Origin: Planococcus citri
Lineage: Eukaryota > Arthropoda > Insecta > Hemiptera > Pseudococcidae
Length of the DNA stretch: 64,000 nt
Assembly (NCBI RefSeq): GCF_950023065.1
Contig: NC_088681.1
Location: forward strand, 13,888,001 to 13,952,000
Direction: 5' to 3'
Part shown: one piece after another, positions 44,247-58,679 of the stretch
Layout of the letters: every line of letters begins with the position of its first letter
How positions within the stretch are numbered: position 1 is the first letter of the stretch
Program-made: the position numbers and the translations under genes
Notes under the pieces: model-generated
The model's input: the letters and a program-made list of their open reading frames with translations, nothing else
Told to the model about the DNA's origin: nothing
Databases searched by the model: none

Positions 44247-45730
44247 TTCTATACCTACTTAAATATTTACCTAGAGATAGAATGAAAATTTAGAGATGTG
44301 TAAGTTCAATTTTATAGAAAGTAAATAATGAATGGAGATCGATTACTTTAATTATTCCAAGCGCAAGGTACCCTGAGCCTGCCTCACAATGTGCCCTCAC
44401 CTCTAATTTTGAAAAAAAAAATGAAAAATCTTCTTAGCATTTTGTTTGGTTTTCAGAGGTGGTGCTGATTTCAAATTTCATATTTATGATCCCCCCCTTC
44501 ATTTTTTCCATAATGTGCATATCTAAAAGATTTAAAAAAATCTCAGATGAGCGACGGTCTCTCGGGGACTTTTCAGAGAAGTTTTTTTTTGCAAGATTTG
44601 TTTCTTGATCAAAACGCTGATATTTTTAGTTAAACGACATGTCTTTAAAAACTACCCATTGCAAGAAAATCATCTTGACCAGCAGAATTATTTCCAGATT
44701 GAATAGAAAAAAATTGAAAGAACATTCAAAAACACACCATCAGACTAAATTTCGAACATTAAATTGAATTTTCGATTTTTTTTGGTAATTTTCGAAAATT
44801 CAATTTTGGCTAATTTTTTATAAAGAAATCAAAATTTGAAGCAGTTGAGATCGAAAGCTGAAGTTTTGCTCATTTTTGACCCCCGGAATCGATGGTGGAG
44901 GTTTCAAGTCGTTTTGAGGCATTCAATGGATTTTTGGATTTTTTAGTCCAGAAAAACACGAGTTCGATTCTTGGATCATTTTCGACTTCTTTGATCAGTT
45001 GGCTCAAGTTTTGGCAAATTTTACAAATTTCTACAGTTCAGAAAAAAATTCACAAAAATAAGCTAAAATAAAATAAGTAGGTATTTTGGATTTGAACCGA
45101 CAAAAACAGGGATCAAAAAATTTGTACTGCCAAAAAGATGGTTAGTCAGAATTTAACACGTAGAACTTCATTTTGGTAAATTTCATCACGATTTTTCCGA
45201 AACTAGACCTCGCTGGAGGCTCCAGAACTACTCGAAACTATCACTGATTGAATAAAGAGGTCAACAATGAAGTATAAACCTAAAAAATTTCAGTATGTTT
45301 TCTAGTCTAATGAATTTTTATTTTTATTTTTTTTAAATGAAAGCCATATTTTTTTTCAAAAATTTGCCAAAAAATGAAAATTGATTTTCAGTCCTTAAAA
45401 TTTGATTTGGCTATTTCAATTTTTTTGGCCAATCAGAATTTTTCAAAATATTAGGTACGACCTCTCGCTCTTCGTCAGGGACCCTCAATCAGGGCCGTCG
45501 AGACCCAATGTGGGCTTGGTCCCCCTTTTTTTTTAGCGACGAAACTATATGAGGATTTTTGAAGGGGGGGGGGGGGGGGTTCAACTGAAGATTTTTCCGC
45601 TGATATAAGGAAAAAATACCAAATTTCTCAATTGATAATTCATATAACTTATAGAAATTTTCATTTTCTGTTTTAATAGATTTTTGGGGGCTCAAATGTG
45701 AATTTTTAAAATTTTTAAAATAAGAAACAA
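44247..45730. other. Non-coding region with dispersed repeats
   Basis: AT-rich. At about 45215 there is a lone copy of the CTGGAGGCTCCAGAA unit found as an array at 48.9-50.5 kb. A G-run of about 16 is at 45567. The frame at 45489-45755 runs through that G-run and is not a gene. Confidence 0.5.
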
Positions 45731-45732
45731 AT

Positions 45733-46100
45733 TGTCCCGAGTGAAGCAAGGGCAAAAGTTTTCGAAAATCTGATTCAGAGAGGCTTAAAAACGATGTTTT
45801 TCTTTTTGAAAGTCGATTTAGAAAGAAAATAGGACAGGCTCAAGTGATGCGAGAGTGAAAACTTTTGAAATTTTGTACTTTGAGAGAACTAAAAACGATG
45901 TTTTTTATCCAAGAACTTTATTTTTTGGTTTTTATAATTTTAAAATTTAAAAGATTTTTTTTTAGGAGGTTAATTTTGAAATTTTTTTTTTTAGAAATTT
46001 CAAGTTTTACAAAGAAAAGAAAACTAGTCCGAGCGAAGCGAGGGCAAAAGCTTTCAAAAATTCGGGGTTTGAGAAGTAAAAAAACAGTGTTTTTTTTCAT
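45733..46100. repeat. Dispersed GAGCGAAGCGAGGGC-type repeat, three copies
   Basis: Copies near 45733, 45835 and 46026 share (G)AGYGAWGCRAGGGCAAAA, a TTTTGAAA stretch and AAAAACGATGTTTTT. They are diverged and unevenly spaced. Confidence 0.5.
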
Positions 46101-46129
46101 CACAGACCCTTCTTTTGCCGGGCCTGGGG

Positions 46130-46570
46130 CAAACTGTCCTCTTTGCCTCCTTCTCGAATTTGATTCTGGGGTCAAAATGAATTTCAGAATCAAAGTCATC
46201 CCTTTCAAAAATCCACTAATTCAATATATTATTCGAATTGCATTTTTCGAAATTTTAGCTCCAACCCTCTTCCTCTCCTTTGCCAAGGATCCTCAATTTC
46301 GATTTTAGGGTCAAATGGAGTTTAGAATCAGGATCAGCATTTTCAAAACTGGGAATGAAATACTTACCCATATTGCACTTTTCAAATTGTGGCCTCAAGC
46401 CCCTCTCCCCCCCCCCCGAACTTTAGCATGCTTAATTTCTATTTTGAGGTCAAATGGATATCAAAATCGGAATCAGCAATTTTCAAAAACCTTAAAATTC
46501 AGCAAGCACGTTGATGTTTTTCGAAATTTTGGCCCCAGCCTCTTCCAGAGGCCATCAATTCAATTTTTAG
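46130..46570. repeat. Diverged tandem repeat, about 139-bp period
   Basis: Three copies anchored on GGGTCAAATGGA...AATCRGAATCAGC at about 46167, 46306 and 46445. Confidence 0.55.
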
Positions 46571-46599
46571 TTAAAAAAGAGCTTCAAAGAATTAAAAAT

Positions 46600-48780
46600 G
46601 TAACTGTATGAAAATAACCATACATTTTTTCGTTATTTTAGCAAAAATTCAACATTTCATCATCAGAAAAATTTCTTGACTGCATTTTCCTAGATTCATC
46701 TCTCTTTTCCTCTTTCCATTTGATCCCATCCCATCCAAAAACACATCCCAATATTTTAATCAAAACACCGAAATTAAAAAACAAAACAAAACGGATAATA
46801 CAAGGCACAGGCACGTAAGTAAAAATAAAGTAACCAAGACCTACATTTTTCCATCTCCACCTCCGCACAATCACACTTCCCTAGTTCACATTTCCAAAAA
46901 TAACTGTTCCTCATCTTGACCACTTCATTCTCCTCCTCTACAATACTCCTCCTTCTTCTTCTCAGCAGCGATCAAGCAGAAGATAGAGAAGAGAGGTTGC
47001 AGCAGTACCTACGAGTAATCTCACAATAAATCGAACAATCGTCAAAGTTGAAAGAAAAACCATCGCAGCCGTTCGAGTTCTCTCTAACTTTTTAACCACC
47101 GATCATCTTGCGACAATTTCTCACGCTGATAACGTTTTTTTTTCATCTTCTTTTTCTTCTTCTTATTTTTTTTTTCGTAAAGGGATCAGTGCACCTTCCA
47201 AGGTCGTTTCTGTACAGCCGCGCACCAGATGCAATTATAAACCTTAGACATATTTAAACGTTCCGTTAAGATCTGATGCCCAGGTGGGAGAATACAGGTA
47301 GAGTTGTCGTGGGTATGGCAGAGGGGAAGCGGGGGATTTGGTGCACTTCGGTGTCCCGATAGGTAAGACGGCTGATGTACCTTCTTGGATTGCTTTCTTC
47401 TCTTATATTCTTTCTTTCTTTTTTCTTTCTTTTTTTAAATTATGTAATAATTATCATCATTATTTTTTCTTACTTCATGAAAATTTATTTTGTCAACTTA
47501 AAAACGACCAAAAGTTTTCAAAAATTAAGGCCAAATTTCTTAAGAAAATGAGCATAAATATAAGTACATATAATATCAAATTCTGTCTATTTGTTTAAAA
47601 AATGATCACCTTCATTCATACCCAGCAATGAAAATAAAAATCCGAAGAATTGAGACATCTTCTAAAAATTAAAATTTCCCCCTCTTTTCTCCGTGGACAT
47701 TGAAAGCAGAATAAAATAATCGCTTCGAAAAGTTTTCAGCTTCCCCAAATATTTCAACATTATAAATTATTCTCAATTGTTGAAATTATTTTCAAAATTT
47801 ACCTTCCCCCCTCCCCAACAAAAAAAATATAAAAAAGATCAAAAAGCTTGCATTTAAAAAATTCGAAAAGTATAAAAATCAGAAATAAAAAACGCAAAAA
47901 TTTTAAAAACAAAAACAAAAACCACGAAAAAAAAGATTTTAAAATTTTGCTAAAACAAATCAGTGATTTGCAAAAGTTTGTACCACGAAATTTGAAAAAA
48001 TGTTTTTTCAAAATTCAAAAAAATTATCGAAAAAGTCAAGAAAAATAAAAATGAACGAAAAAAATCTCTTGACGTAATTACACAGAAGCAAAAAAAATGA
48101 TGAAGAATTTTTACAATACGAAAATTTTTTTTAAAAATTCATTCAAAAAATAGTCAACTTTTTAAAACATAAAAAAATTGAAAAATTTCATTGCACTAAG
48201 ACAAAAAAAAATAATCAAAAAATGAATAAAATTGGAGAATCGTACAAAAAGTAATAAAAAAACAACTGAATGATGAAGAATTTTGAAGTCTTGATCATGA
48301 AAACTTTTTAAAACAATCATACATTTCAAAAAACTCAAAAAATTTCGAAAACATAATTTTATTTAAAAGAATAAAAAAGAGATGTTTACCTACTTGAATA
48401 TTTCTTTCAGTCTTTTCCAAAAAACAGTCAAATTTTTAAAACATTCAAAAAATGAAAAATTTTACTGCACTAAAACAGAAAACACAAAACAAAAAAAAAT
48501 ATTTGAAAAAAATAGAATAAAAAATTCAAAAAATGAACAAAAAAGGGGAAACAATGGAAAAATGGGTTCAACCCCCCTCCCAAAAAACCCTCACCAGCCC
48601 ATTATTAAGTATATTGAATTAATATAGAACTCCAGCATTAATCGTTAAACTTGAAATCTCTTCAAAAATTAAACAATTGTGGAATAATTGAGTGTAATTG
48701 GTCAAATTGGTCCATTAATACCCATTGAAGTTCATTTGGAAGGATTTTAGGGAATTTTTTTTGAAAAATTAGAATTCCTA
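46600..48780. other. Non-coding, partly low-complexity region
   Basis: 46900-47340 is more complex and ends in CT-rich tracts; it could be promoter or 5' UTR of an unseen gene, without proof. 47400-48560 is A/T-rich simple sequence. Frames such as 47848-48048 are lysine runs from poly(A)-rich DNA. Confidence 0.45.
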
Positions 48781-48789
48781 AGATATTGC

Positions 48790-50560
48790 GGGGGCCTCCA
48801 AGAAGACTCAAAATCTTCCTCAATCGATCTGCGAGGGGTTGACTCAAATTTCAATTTTCCAACTTCATAGAGTAAACTTTTGAGGTCCAGAATAGTTCAA
48901 AACTCTTTGAAATTGCATCCAATGGCGATTACGGGGTTTAAAAATCGGGTATATATTAAATTGCAGCTTCCAACTTGATTGTATGAAATTTTTTAGTTAT
49001 TTTTACTTTTGACAAATTTACTGGAGGCTCCAGAATGGCTCAAAACGGCTTGAAATTGCTCCAAATTGATAAGAGGGGAGGTTCAAAATTAGGGTATACG
49101 TCAAATTTTAGCTCACCAATCTGATTGAGTGAAATTTTGCGGAAATTTAAATTTTTAAAATGTTTATTAGAGGCTCCAGAATTGCTCAAAACGGGGTGAA
49201 ATTGTTCAAATTGACAGGGAGGGGTTCAAAATTGAGGTATATGTCAAAATTTCAGTTTTCCCATATTACTGAGTAAAATTTTGTAAAAATGTCAACATTT
49301 AAAAAAATTTACTATAGGCTCCAGAACGGCTCCAAAATTGCTTGAAATTGCTCCAAATGATGAGGGGAGAGATTCAAAATTGGGATACACACCAAATTTC
49401 AACTTTCCAATCTTATTAAGTGAAATTTTGAGGAAATTTCAATGTTCGAAAAATTTGCTGGAGGCTCCAGAATGGCTCAAAACTGCTTGAAATTGCTCCA
49501 AATTGATGAGAGGAGAGGTTCAAAATTAGGGTATACGTCAAATTTAAGCTTTGCAATCTAATTGAGTGAAATTTTGTGGAAATTTAAACTTTCAAAAAAT
49601 TTACTGGAGGCTCCAGAATTCCTCAAAACGGGTTGAAATTGTTCAAATTGACCGGGAGGTGTTCAAAATTGAGGTGCATGTCAAATTTCAGTTTTCCAAT
49701 ATAATTGAGTAAAATTTTGCAAAAATTTCAAAATTTAAAAAATTTACTGGAGGCTCCAGAACGGCTCAAAATTGCTCAAATTGATGAGGGAGAGATTCGA
49801 AATTGGGGTACACGCCAAATTTCATTTTCCGGCCTTATTGAGTGAAATTTTGAGGAAATTTCAATGTTTGAAAAATTTGCTGGAGGCTCCAGAATGGCTC
49901 AAAACTACTTAGAATTGCTCCAAATTGATGAGAGAGGACAGGGGAGGTTTAAAATTGAGGTATACGTCAAATTTCAGTTTTCCAATCTTATTGAGTAAAA
50001 TTTTCTGGAAAGTTCAATATTTGGAAAATTTACTAGAGGCCCCAGAATTGCTCAAAACTGCTTAAAATTGCTCAAATTAATGAGGGAGGAGATTCAAAAT
50101 TGGAGTACACGCCAAATTTTATCTTTCCTATCTTATTGTGTGAAATTTTGCGAAATTTCGGTATTCAAAAAATTTACTGGAGGCCCCAGAATGGTTCAAA
50201 ACTGCTTGAAATTGTTCCAAATTGATGAGAGGGGAGGTTCAAAATTGGGGTATACGTCAAATTTCAGTTTTCCAAACTTATTATGTAAAATTTTGTGGAA
50301 ATTTCAATATTCAAAAAATTTGCTGGAGGCTCCAGAATGGCTCAAAACTGCTTGAAAGTGCTCCAAATTGACGAGAAGGGAGGTTCAAAATTGTGGTGTA
50401 CGTTAAATTTCAGTTTTCCAATTGTATTGAGTAAAATTTTCTGGAAATTTGAATATTCAAAAAATCTACTGGAGGCTCCAGAATTGCTCAAAACTGTTTA
50501 AAACATCTTCCAATCGATTAGAAGGTTTAAAAATAAGACACAGTCCAAATTTTCAGCTTT
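48790..50560. repeat. Tandem repeat, about 146-bp period, ~11 copies
   Basis: Anchored by the palindrome CTGGAGGCTCCAG (49021, 49458, 49880, 50323, 50469 and degenerate copies between), followed by AATGGCTCAAAACTGCTTG, TTCAAAATTGRGGTATACG and TTTTCCAATCTTATTGAG. Units are perhaps 80-90% alike. Short frames here (50068-50501) merely repeat with the unit. Confidence 0.85.
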
Positions 50561-50569
50561 CTAGCTCAA

Positions 50570-53500
50570 TTAGGTATAATTTTTGATTTTTTTGATCTTC
50601 ATTGACTTTAATTTGATTTTCAAAAATTCCTCAAAGTTAGATAACATCCTTTCAATCGTCTCAAATTTTCCACCCCTCCTAAACATTAATCTACATTTTC
50701 CCTACCCTCCCATACCACCACAAAAAATCACCCCAAAATCCCTTCAAAAAAGCACACACTACACAGTCTACACGATCGCGATCATCACCACACAGTGCAG
50801 CGCCATCTCTGAAACCAGTTCAACTCTTTAGCGAAGCAGTTCCTCTCTCCGGTTTGTCGAGTACACCGATGCTTTTTACCTGTCGGTACACGAGCCACGT
50901 TCATCTTAATTATGTAGGTCTTTGGGTTAGGATTGGGCAGTCTTACTTAATAGAGTAGAAGGGGGACTTGGTAATTGGCACAATTTTCACGTGGCCGATT
51001 CCCGAAAGATTACCAGTTGATTTTTACGATTCTTTATAAACGTTAATGACCCTATAATATGTTTTTCGCGCTGCCCTGCTCCTCGTTCTTGTAAAATATA
51101 ATACATTAAAATATATTATATTATATTTAATAATATAATAATCGTATATCGCGCGTTTGTACTGTAAAATAATATCATGTGCGTGTACTTTTTTTTTCAA
51201 TAGAATTCAAATCACACGAGTTTTTACCCCCGATTTTCATTCCCTCCTTCTTCTCGTTGTTCTTTGGATCCGGCGTGATGTAAATCGTATCAATTGATCG
51301 TTTTTTTTTTTTTTTTTGCTTTTCGTCTGCTGTGTTGACGCGAGTTTTTTTTGTTAATTTTTTATTAATTTTTTTTTATCAAGTTTTTGTTTTGTTTTTT
51401 GTACTAATAACTCGTTGAATTTTACCTTAAATTTTTTAAATTAGTTCTCCAGTGTCAGATTGATTGTTATTGCTATTGTTGTTGTTGTTGCTGCTGTTTT
51501 TGTTGGTTTAATTTCCTAGTTTTTTTTTCATAATTCGTTTCTTTAATTTGTTTTCAATTTTATTTTATTTTTTTAAAAATTTCGTTAACGTAAATTTACT
51601 TAATTCAGTGTTTAAATAAATTTGTGCCATTTTCGGATCAATGCTCTCAGCTGGTCCGTGTTTCATTCTTCATACGATTACATTATTCGGAGAAACGCCA
51701 CCACAGCTGTAGCTGCATATCAGAGGACAGGTCCAAGACAGCGCAGACCTGATGATTAATATTTTTTGAACCGGTTGCCCATTTTGTACATCGACGAAAA
51801 ATCACGTTACCATACCTACCGGTAAATATTTTACGTTTTCGAATATAGGTATTTTGAATGATTATTTTTGCTACAAAATAGCCACTTGTTATTTATAATT
51901 TGATGATGATGATTATTGGCTCGAACATGGATTTACACGTAATCATCATTTTTTGGAGGTTTTTTGATCGTATTTTTCTCGGAGTACGTAATGCTCTTAA
52001 TTAGTTAACGAGTTTTTCTACGTGTTGAATGTTTAATATGGACGTCTAGAAAATTTGTGGGAAACAACCGCAAAGATATTCTTAGCATCGTGTTAGATCA
52101 TTAAATTCCACTTCTGGAGTCAGTTAAGGCCCTCAGGTCTGATTCGTTGAAGACCTATACTCAGATCAATCGCTTTTAGTGAGAAAAGATCCGACTTAGG
52201 CATTTATCCTGATGGGGAGGGGATTGTTTCATTTTCAAACGAATGAGGAAATTTTCTGGCCCAAAATGCCCCCCACCCAAAAAAAACAGGAAATAGGGTC
52301 CGAAAAACCAAACAAATTCCAATTTTTTTTTTCAATTTTTCTTCGTTCATTTTTCTTTAATTTTTTCCAAGTAAATAGCTATTCTCATAACTTCAGGATT
52401 ACTTCTTTTGACTTATGGGGTGATGATCCTCGTACATTTCCCCTGCCTTCTTTTCTCAAAAGACACAATTTTGATTTGAGGTGGAGTTTGGCTCTTTAAT
52501 ACGATGAACTTGGGTAAAGGTAAAAGCATGATTCAATTTCGAAGCATAATGAGTCATTTAAAATAATGATAACACCATGAAAAATTTTCGGTCCCTAAAA
52601 TGTCAGCATTTCACAATGATGAATTTTCTAAAATTGGATATTTTTTGGAAGAGAGGAAAATTTTTCACAAAATTGAGCTTTCGTATTTTTTTTCTCTATT
52701 CAATGTCAGTGCCCTATTTCACAAGATGGAGTCTGTCCAAATGAAAAAAATGGAAAAAATAAAAAATTGGTATACTCAATTTAAACTGGTGTCCACTTCC
52801 AAAACAATTCTCAGGCAACTGTAAATTGACAATCACGAAATCCCTAAAAAAAAAGTTCGTGAATCGGACGATAAAATCGTAAGCCTCGCACACGAAAAAA
52901 TGTCACGAAATTGATATCTACAATTTTAAATTTTATAGAGAGAGAGAAAGAGAGTCGTGTTTTATCCACAATCTGATAAAATATCGCGAAATTGTCTCAA
53001 TTTTAAAACAAACTCGAGATCATTATCTCGACTCAAAACGTCAAATTATCGAAAGTAAAATTCTCGTAATTTTTTTTCATTTCGATTAAGAAATTCTGCG
53101 ATGACTGTGAGGGTTTTAGAACAGACTGGAAGTGATAGAGGATGGATGGAGGGGGGAGGGTTTGCGACGTCTCCAAAAATTTTGAAAATCAGAACCTATT
53201 TTCTCGATTTCACATATTTCGTTTCCACGTTCACTCTGAATGAGAAGCTGAGAGGCCTAAAATATTTGAAAATTTAAAAAAATTGCCTCGACGAAGAATT
53301 TTTGATTTACGAATTCAAATATTACTCTGATTGGGGGCGTGAGAGCTTCGAAATGGGCTAGAGAAAGAGATTCAAATGCGACCAAAATATTTTTTATAAA
53401 TTTTTAGGGTATAATCCTGTTGAGAGAAAAATTTTTTAATGAAGTGCTGATTTTCAAAATTTTGGAACATATTTCCAACTTACTACCTTTTTGGTCTCTA

Positions 53501-53920
53501 CAGTAAGAATTTTAAAAAAAATTCGATTGGGCTTGTACTTCCAAAATCCTGGAATAACATTATCAAATGCCCAAAAATGGGGAGGGGCGAATTGAATTCT
53601 AATTTGAGTTTTGAAATCTAAAGAATTAGGCTAATGAAAAAAAATTACTCAAAATTATTCAAGAATATTATTATTTCATTTTCAAAGAACTTTTTCATGC
53701 TGATATTATGATGAAATTATGATTGAAATGTCGAAAAAAGTTATGCGTTTTCAATTCTGCTTTTTCTTTTTTGTTCAGTTTGGTCACAAATTGAAATATT
53801 TCAAGAGTGAATGACTTTGGACGAGAATCAACGTTAAAATTTGTGAAAGGGGGGGCTGGCGTAAAGTAAAAATAAATAATTATTAATTATGATTTGAAAA
53901 ATCGAAATTAAAAGTAATTC
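50570..53920. other. Non-coding region
   Basis: 50730-51000 is more complex and GC-richer, with TCAGT-like and CAGTTC sites; it could be a promoter or first exon of a gene whose coding part lies outside. 51100-51620 is T-rich with a GTT/GCT run. The rest is AT-rich with no credible frame. Confidence 0.4.
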
Positions 53921-53929
53921 GAATTTACA

Positions 53930-55790
53930 GGAAAAGCCAATTTGGAAAAACGAAAGTTTGAAATTATTGAGCCAGATTTTTTTGAAATCAACACCCCCCC
54001 CCCCACAAGGAAAACATATGCAAGAACGAAAAAAAACATAACTTTATCAACAAAAATTTTGACAACAAACGAAAGTTCTCCACAAGTTTGGCAAAAAACC
54101 GGACGTTTAGTTGGTAATTTTGGAAAAAAACACGGATTAGGCAGAAAAGTAAAAAAGTCAATACTTTTCGGATATTTTGACAAAGCATTACGAATTTCTT
54201 CTATATGTTTGTTGCAAAAACAAGACTTTTTAACACTTTTTATAGAAATGGGTTTTTTTGCCAATTTTGAAAAAAAGGCCTTTTTGACAATATTGGTAAA
54301 AAGGCCTTAGTACAATGTTAATTTTGACAAAAAATCAGACCTTTTTCCGGTAATTTGGCAAAAGCAGGACCTTTTCAGAATTTTGTCAACAATTAAGGCT
54401 TTTTGGCAATTTTGACAAAACATGGGATTTTTTGCCAATTTTGAAAAAAAAAACGCAAAAGGCAAAATTAACACTTTTTGGGAGTTTAAAAGTCAGGACT
54501 TTCTCAAGTTAGCATTTTTGACAAAAAAATCACATATTATTTTACAGCAAATTAAGCAAAAACGAGACTTTTTGACAATTTTTGGCAGAACATGGCGTTT
54601 TTGGATATTTTGAAAAAAAACACATGTCTAAGGCAATTTAAGGCAAAAAATCAAGATTTTTTGAGTGTTTTGGCAAAAAATCAGGACTTTTTTTACAATT
54701 TTGACAAAAAAGCCGACCGTTTTCGGAAAATTTGTCAAAAAAGAAGTTTTCAACAATTCTGGGAAAAATTAAGACTTTTTCGCAATTTTGGCAATTCTGG
54801 GCAAACATAGAATTTTTTGGCAATTTTGAAAAAAAAAAACAGAGCAAATCAAAGGCAAATAAGGCAAAAATCAGCACTTTTTTTCTGACAAATTAGACAA
54901 AACAGGACTTTTTAATAATTTTGGGAAAAATTCGGGCTTCTTAGCAATTATGCCAAAACATGGGATTTTTTCATTTTTTGACAATTTTGAAAAAAAAACA
55001 CTTACAGAACAGATCTATGCAAGTAAGGCAAAAAATCAGACATTTTTCGACAAATTAAGAAAAAACGAAACTTTTTTACAATTTTGACAAAAAAAGGGAT
55101 TTTTTTGACAAATTTATCAAAAATGAAAACTTTTTGGCTTTTTTGGCAATTTTGAAAGAAAAAGCCGACCGTTTTCAGGAAATTGGTCAAAAAAAGAGTT
55201 TTTAACAATTCTGGGAAGAATTGATGCTTTTTGATAATTTTGGATATTCTGGCAGAACGTGGATTTTTTTGGGCAATTTTGAAAAAAAAAACATAGAACA
55301 GCCAGATCTAAGGTAAGAAAAAGCAAAAATCAGCACTTTCTGAATGTTTTTGTAAAAAATCAGGACTTTCTTAGCAGGTTTGACAAAAAATCAGACCCTT
55401 TTCTTTGGAAAATTGGACAAAAAACACGACTTTTTAATAATTATAATTTTGGAAAAAATTGAGGCTTTTTAGAAATTTAGCCACTACATGGGATTTTTTG
55501 TCAATTTTGAAGAAAAAAGCACGAACAGAACAGATCTACTTATGCAAATAAGGCAAAAAATCAGACATTTTTCAACAAATTAAAAAAAAACGAGACTTTT
55601 TGACAATTTTGACAAAAAATCCCATTTTATGACAAATTTAACAAAAATTGAGGCTTTTTGGCAATTTTGGCAAAAATAGAATTTTTTTGATAAATTTGAA
55701 AAAAAAACGCAGAAAGGCAAAATTAGCACTTTTTGGGGCGTTTCCGTCAAAAAATTAGGACTTTCTCAGCTATTTCTACAAAAAATCAGG
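53930..55790. repeat. Complex diverged tandem repeat (TTTTTGACAATTTTGAC units)
   Basis: Short units of the type GACTTTTTGACAATTTTGACAAAAA are nested in longer blocks of roughly 450-530 bp, marked by AACAGATCTATGCAAGTAAG-like boundaries near 55005, 55305 and 55535. Frames on both strands (for example 53908-54310) are by-products. Confidence 0.75.
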
Positions 55791-55799
55791 ACAAGAGCG

Positions 55800-58650
55800 A
55801 GATTTCAGGACACACGAACAAATGCAAGAAAAATTTTGAAAAGAGAGAGGGTATGCAAGGCAGCTAAACCTCCTAATTCAGTGTGCCTTTTGGAGCAAAA
55901 CTGCAGATCGATGGAGAAAAGTTGACTTTTGCTAGAGAGAGAGTCTCTATAGATTTGGTCGAAAGTGATCAATTTTGATTCGGGAAGAGGAGAGGGGTAG
56001 GGGTACTTTTGTACAAAAAACTATTTCAAGATATTCGCCTCGAAAATTTAGTCTTTTTCTAAAGAATTGATAAATCAAAAGATCTATTCGCGCAATTTTC
56101 AAAAATTCGCCAAAAATAAAAAAAATAAATTTCGGCGACCAGAGAATTTTTTTTGATTTTTTGAAATTGGCAATAATGATCAGAAAATTGGCACCACTGC
56201 GTTTCAAATATCTCCCCAGTTTCAGGAATGATTATCTCTCAATATTTTGATATAATTAATGCGAAATATTTATGAATATGAATTTATCCAAAAATACAAG
56301 CAATTTGCAAATTTTCAACCGCTCAGTAGACCCTTAAAAGCTTGTCTTGGATTTTAACTGAAATCGACGCGGAATCTCAAATATATGTACATTCATTAGA
56401 GACTGTTCCATTTTTCTAAAAACAGGTTGGGTAACGACAGGAGCAAAAAAATCCTCATTTTTCGAAAATGCCTCATCTTTGAGTATTCATATCCCAACCC
56501 AGTTGCACCTTGGGGGTTAAAATTTTTTATGAGTAACTTTCAACTCAAAATCGAAGTATCTGCTGAATTTGGTCAAAATCTACTCAGTTCTTCTCTGTGC
56601 GATCCACCCTACTGCATAAATAAATAGGATCTGAGCTCATTTCCCCAGTTATCTTCAATTTCAAAATACCATTGTACATATTTTTCTAATGATAAATTAT
56701 TCATTCAAATCGATACAGAAAGCACTACCCACTACCTACCAGTGCTTCTGGTCCAACTAACGGTAGCAACATTGCAGGTTTACACTCTTATACGTCCATA
56801 TATTTCGTACCGTAGATAGAGATGGCAAACATGCAACCAAACCAATTCGATCCTCATCGACAGACACATTCGCACACTCGCACATTTACCTACAGTACCT
56901 CTACCTATGCAATGTACGAAAAACATACCTCTATACCTATCTCACTAACCAACGAACAAACGGCAGAAGTGAAATCGCGTACCAAAGAATAGGCCCGTGA
57001 AATTTAGCACGAAATAAATTAGCATATTTAGTCGAAATAGTATACAGATGGATGGATGGTGATGGCGGCTGCGGTGGTGGTGGTGGCGAAGGAGGCGATA
57101 CCGATGTTGGCCTCATCGAGAAATTGATCGAGTTGTCGATAAAGTACACAGGTACCTACCTATAATACTCTACAAATACATCGAGTTATGCAAAAAATAA
57201 AAATATTCGTGCATAAAAAAAGAACGCCGGCTTGAAAAAATCAAATCCAGAGTAAAATCAACTTAAAAAAATTCTCTCTGGGAACGAAAGAAAAAAAATT
57301 CTCATAGATTTCGGTAGGTAGGTAAGACGTATACATTTGCATGCAATTATTTTCCGTATGCATCGCCAAAAAAAAAACCAGTCTCGAGTCTTCTCTTCCT
57401 TCTGTGTGTGTGTGCTTAATTGGACGCCCTTATACATAGTACCTCTACCTATCTACCTGGTTGGGGCAACTTGTATATAGTGAGACGAACGACGTGCACT
57501 AGTTTTGACGAAATTCGAATCGATAATTTCTCAATATTTCGGGCGTGGTGTTTTTTTTTTTTCATCTTTTCATTCGGTGTCTTAGTAGCCCGATCCGAAA
57601 TCTATTTATAGATATTTTAATAATATTTTATAATAAATTAAACGCGTATACTAACGTACTACCTATCATAGCTGATATTAGGTATCTATCTCTCTAACTT
57701 GGTTAGCTATACGATTAGGTGGTACCGTTATTATACATGCGACTCGTTCCATCATTAGTTAGTTGGTCGTTAAAAAAAAATTATATAAATTATAGCGTTT
57801 ATGCATGTGTATGTGTACAGTACCTAGTACCCTACACTACACATACCACAGAATATATACGTAAATGTGGACTCGGGCACACACTCGCACAAGCCACAGG
57901 TACGAGTACGAGTATATATGCATATCGCTCCAATCTACGACACGAACCACCAATCAGATAGTACTACATAAGTATACCTAAGACGTACTTATACGTTTAC
58001 GTAGACTATACGAGAGTAGTAATTCGTAACGTTTTCTAAATCGATTTTTATCAAGATGGCAATTAATTGCAGAGGTTGAAATTTTTTATACGCGTGAAAA
58101 TACTCGTAGCTGCAGCACAAGTAGCCAGATTCGTTTACGAATAGATTAGCAGCGTGATGTATTGGTAATGTGGGAAAGGCGAGCTCAATGAAGAGAGATA
58201 TAGGTACTTAGGTATAGCTTAGAAATTAAGAAATGAGTTGAAAAAATTGCCATCCTAAGCCTCAAAATCTTACTTTCCCCATCACTCTTGTAACCCTTCT
58301 GTGTCTATTTTTTTTTTTTTTCATATAACTAAAAAATTGCCTAACTGGGCTTTTGAAAAATCTCATTTTTTGACCTTCTATGTAGAGAGTGTGATACGTT
58401 TTTCTCATTTTTTACATAATCATTTTTTTCGAGAAGGGTCACTTCGGAAATAAAAGGCTCAATAATTGCTGAAAACAAGTCAAATTTTGCCACAGGGTCC
58501 AGATCGGCTCGAAAATGATGGAAATCGATCCCACAGGTCAACTTTGAGCGGGTAAACGAAATTTGGAGTAATTTTTTTTTGTAAAAATTGACAATTCTAG
58601 ATCCTTTTATTGATTTGAGATTTTTCAATTTGTAAAAAAACAAACTTTTC
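55800..58650. other. Non-coding region with CTACCTA tracts
   Basis: 56700-58200 is rich in TACCTACC and GTAGGTA microsatellite-like tracts. A GGTGGTGGTGGTGGC run is near 57075. No gene recognised. Confidence 0.5.
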
Positions 58651-58679
58651 GACTCGTCACCTCCCGGGGGGGGGGGGGA

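Noticed and set aside
45865..46308. 147-codon plus-strand ORF
   Set aside because: It is Phe/Lys-rich from T- and A-runs and spans dispersed repeats, with an equally long frame on the other strand.
53908..54310. 118- and 122-codon overlapping ORFs on opposite strands
   Set aside because: They are produced by the TTTTTGACAATTTTGAC repeat field.
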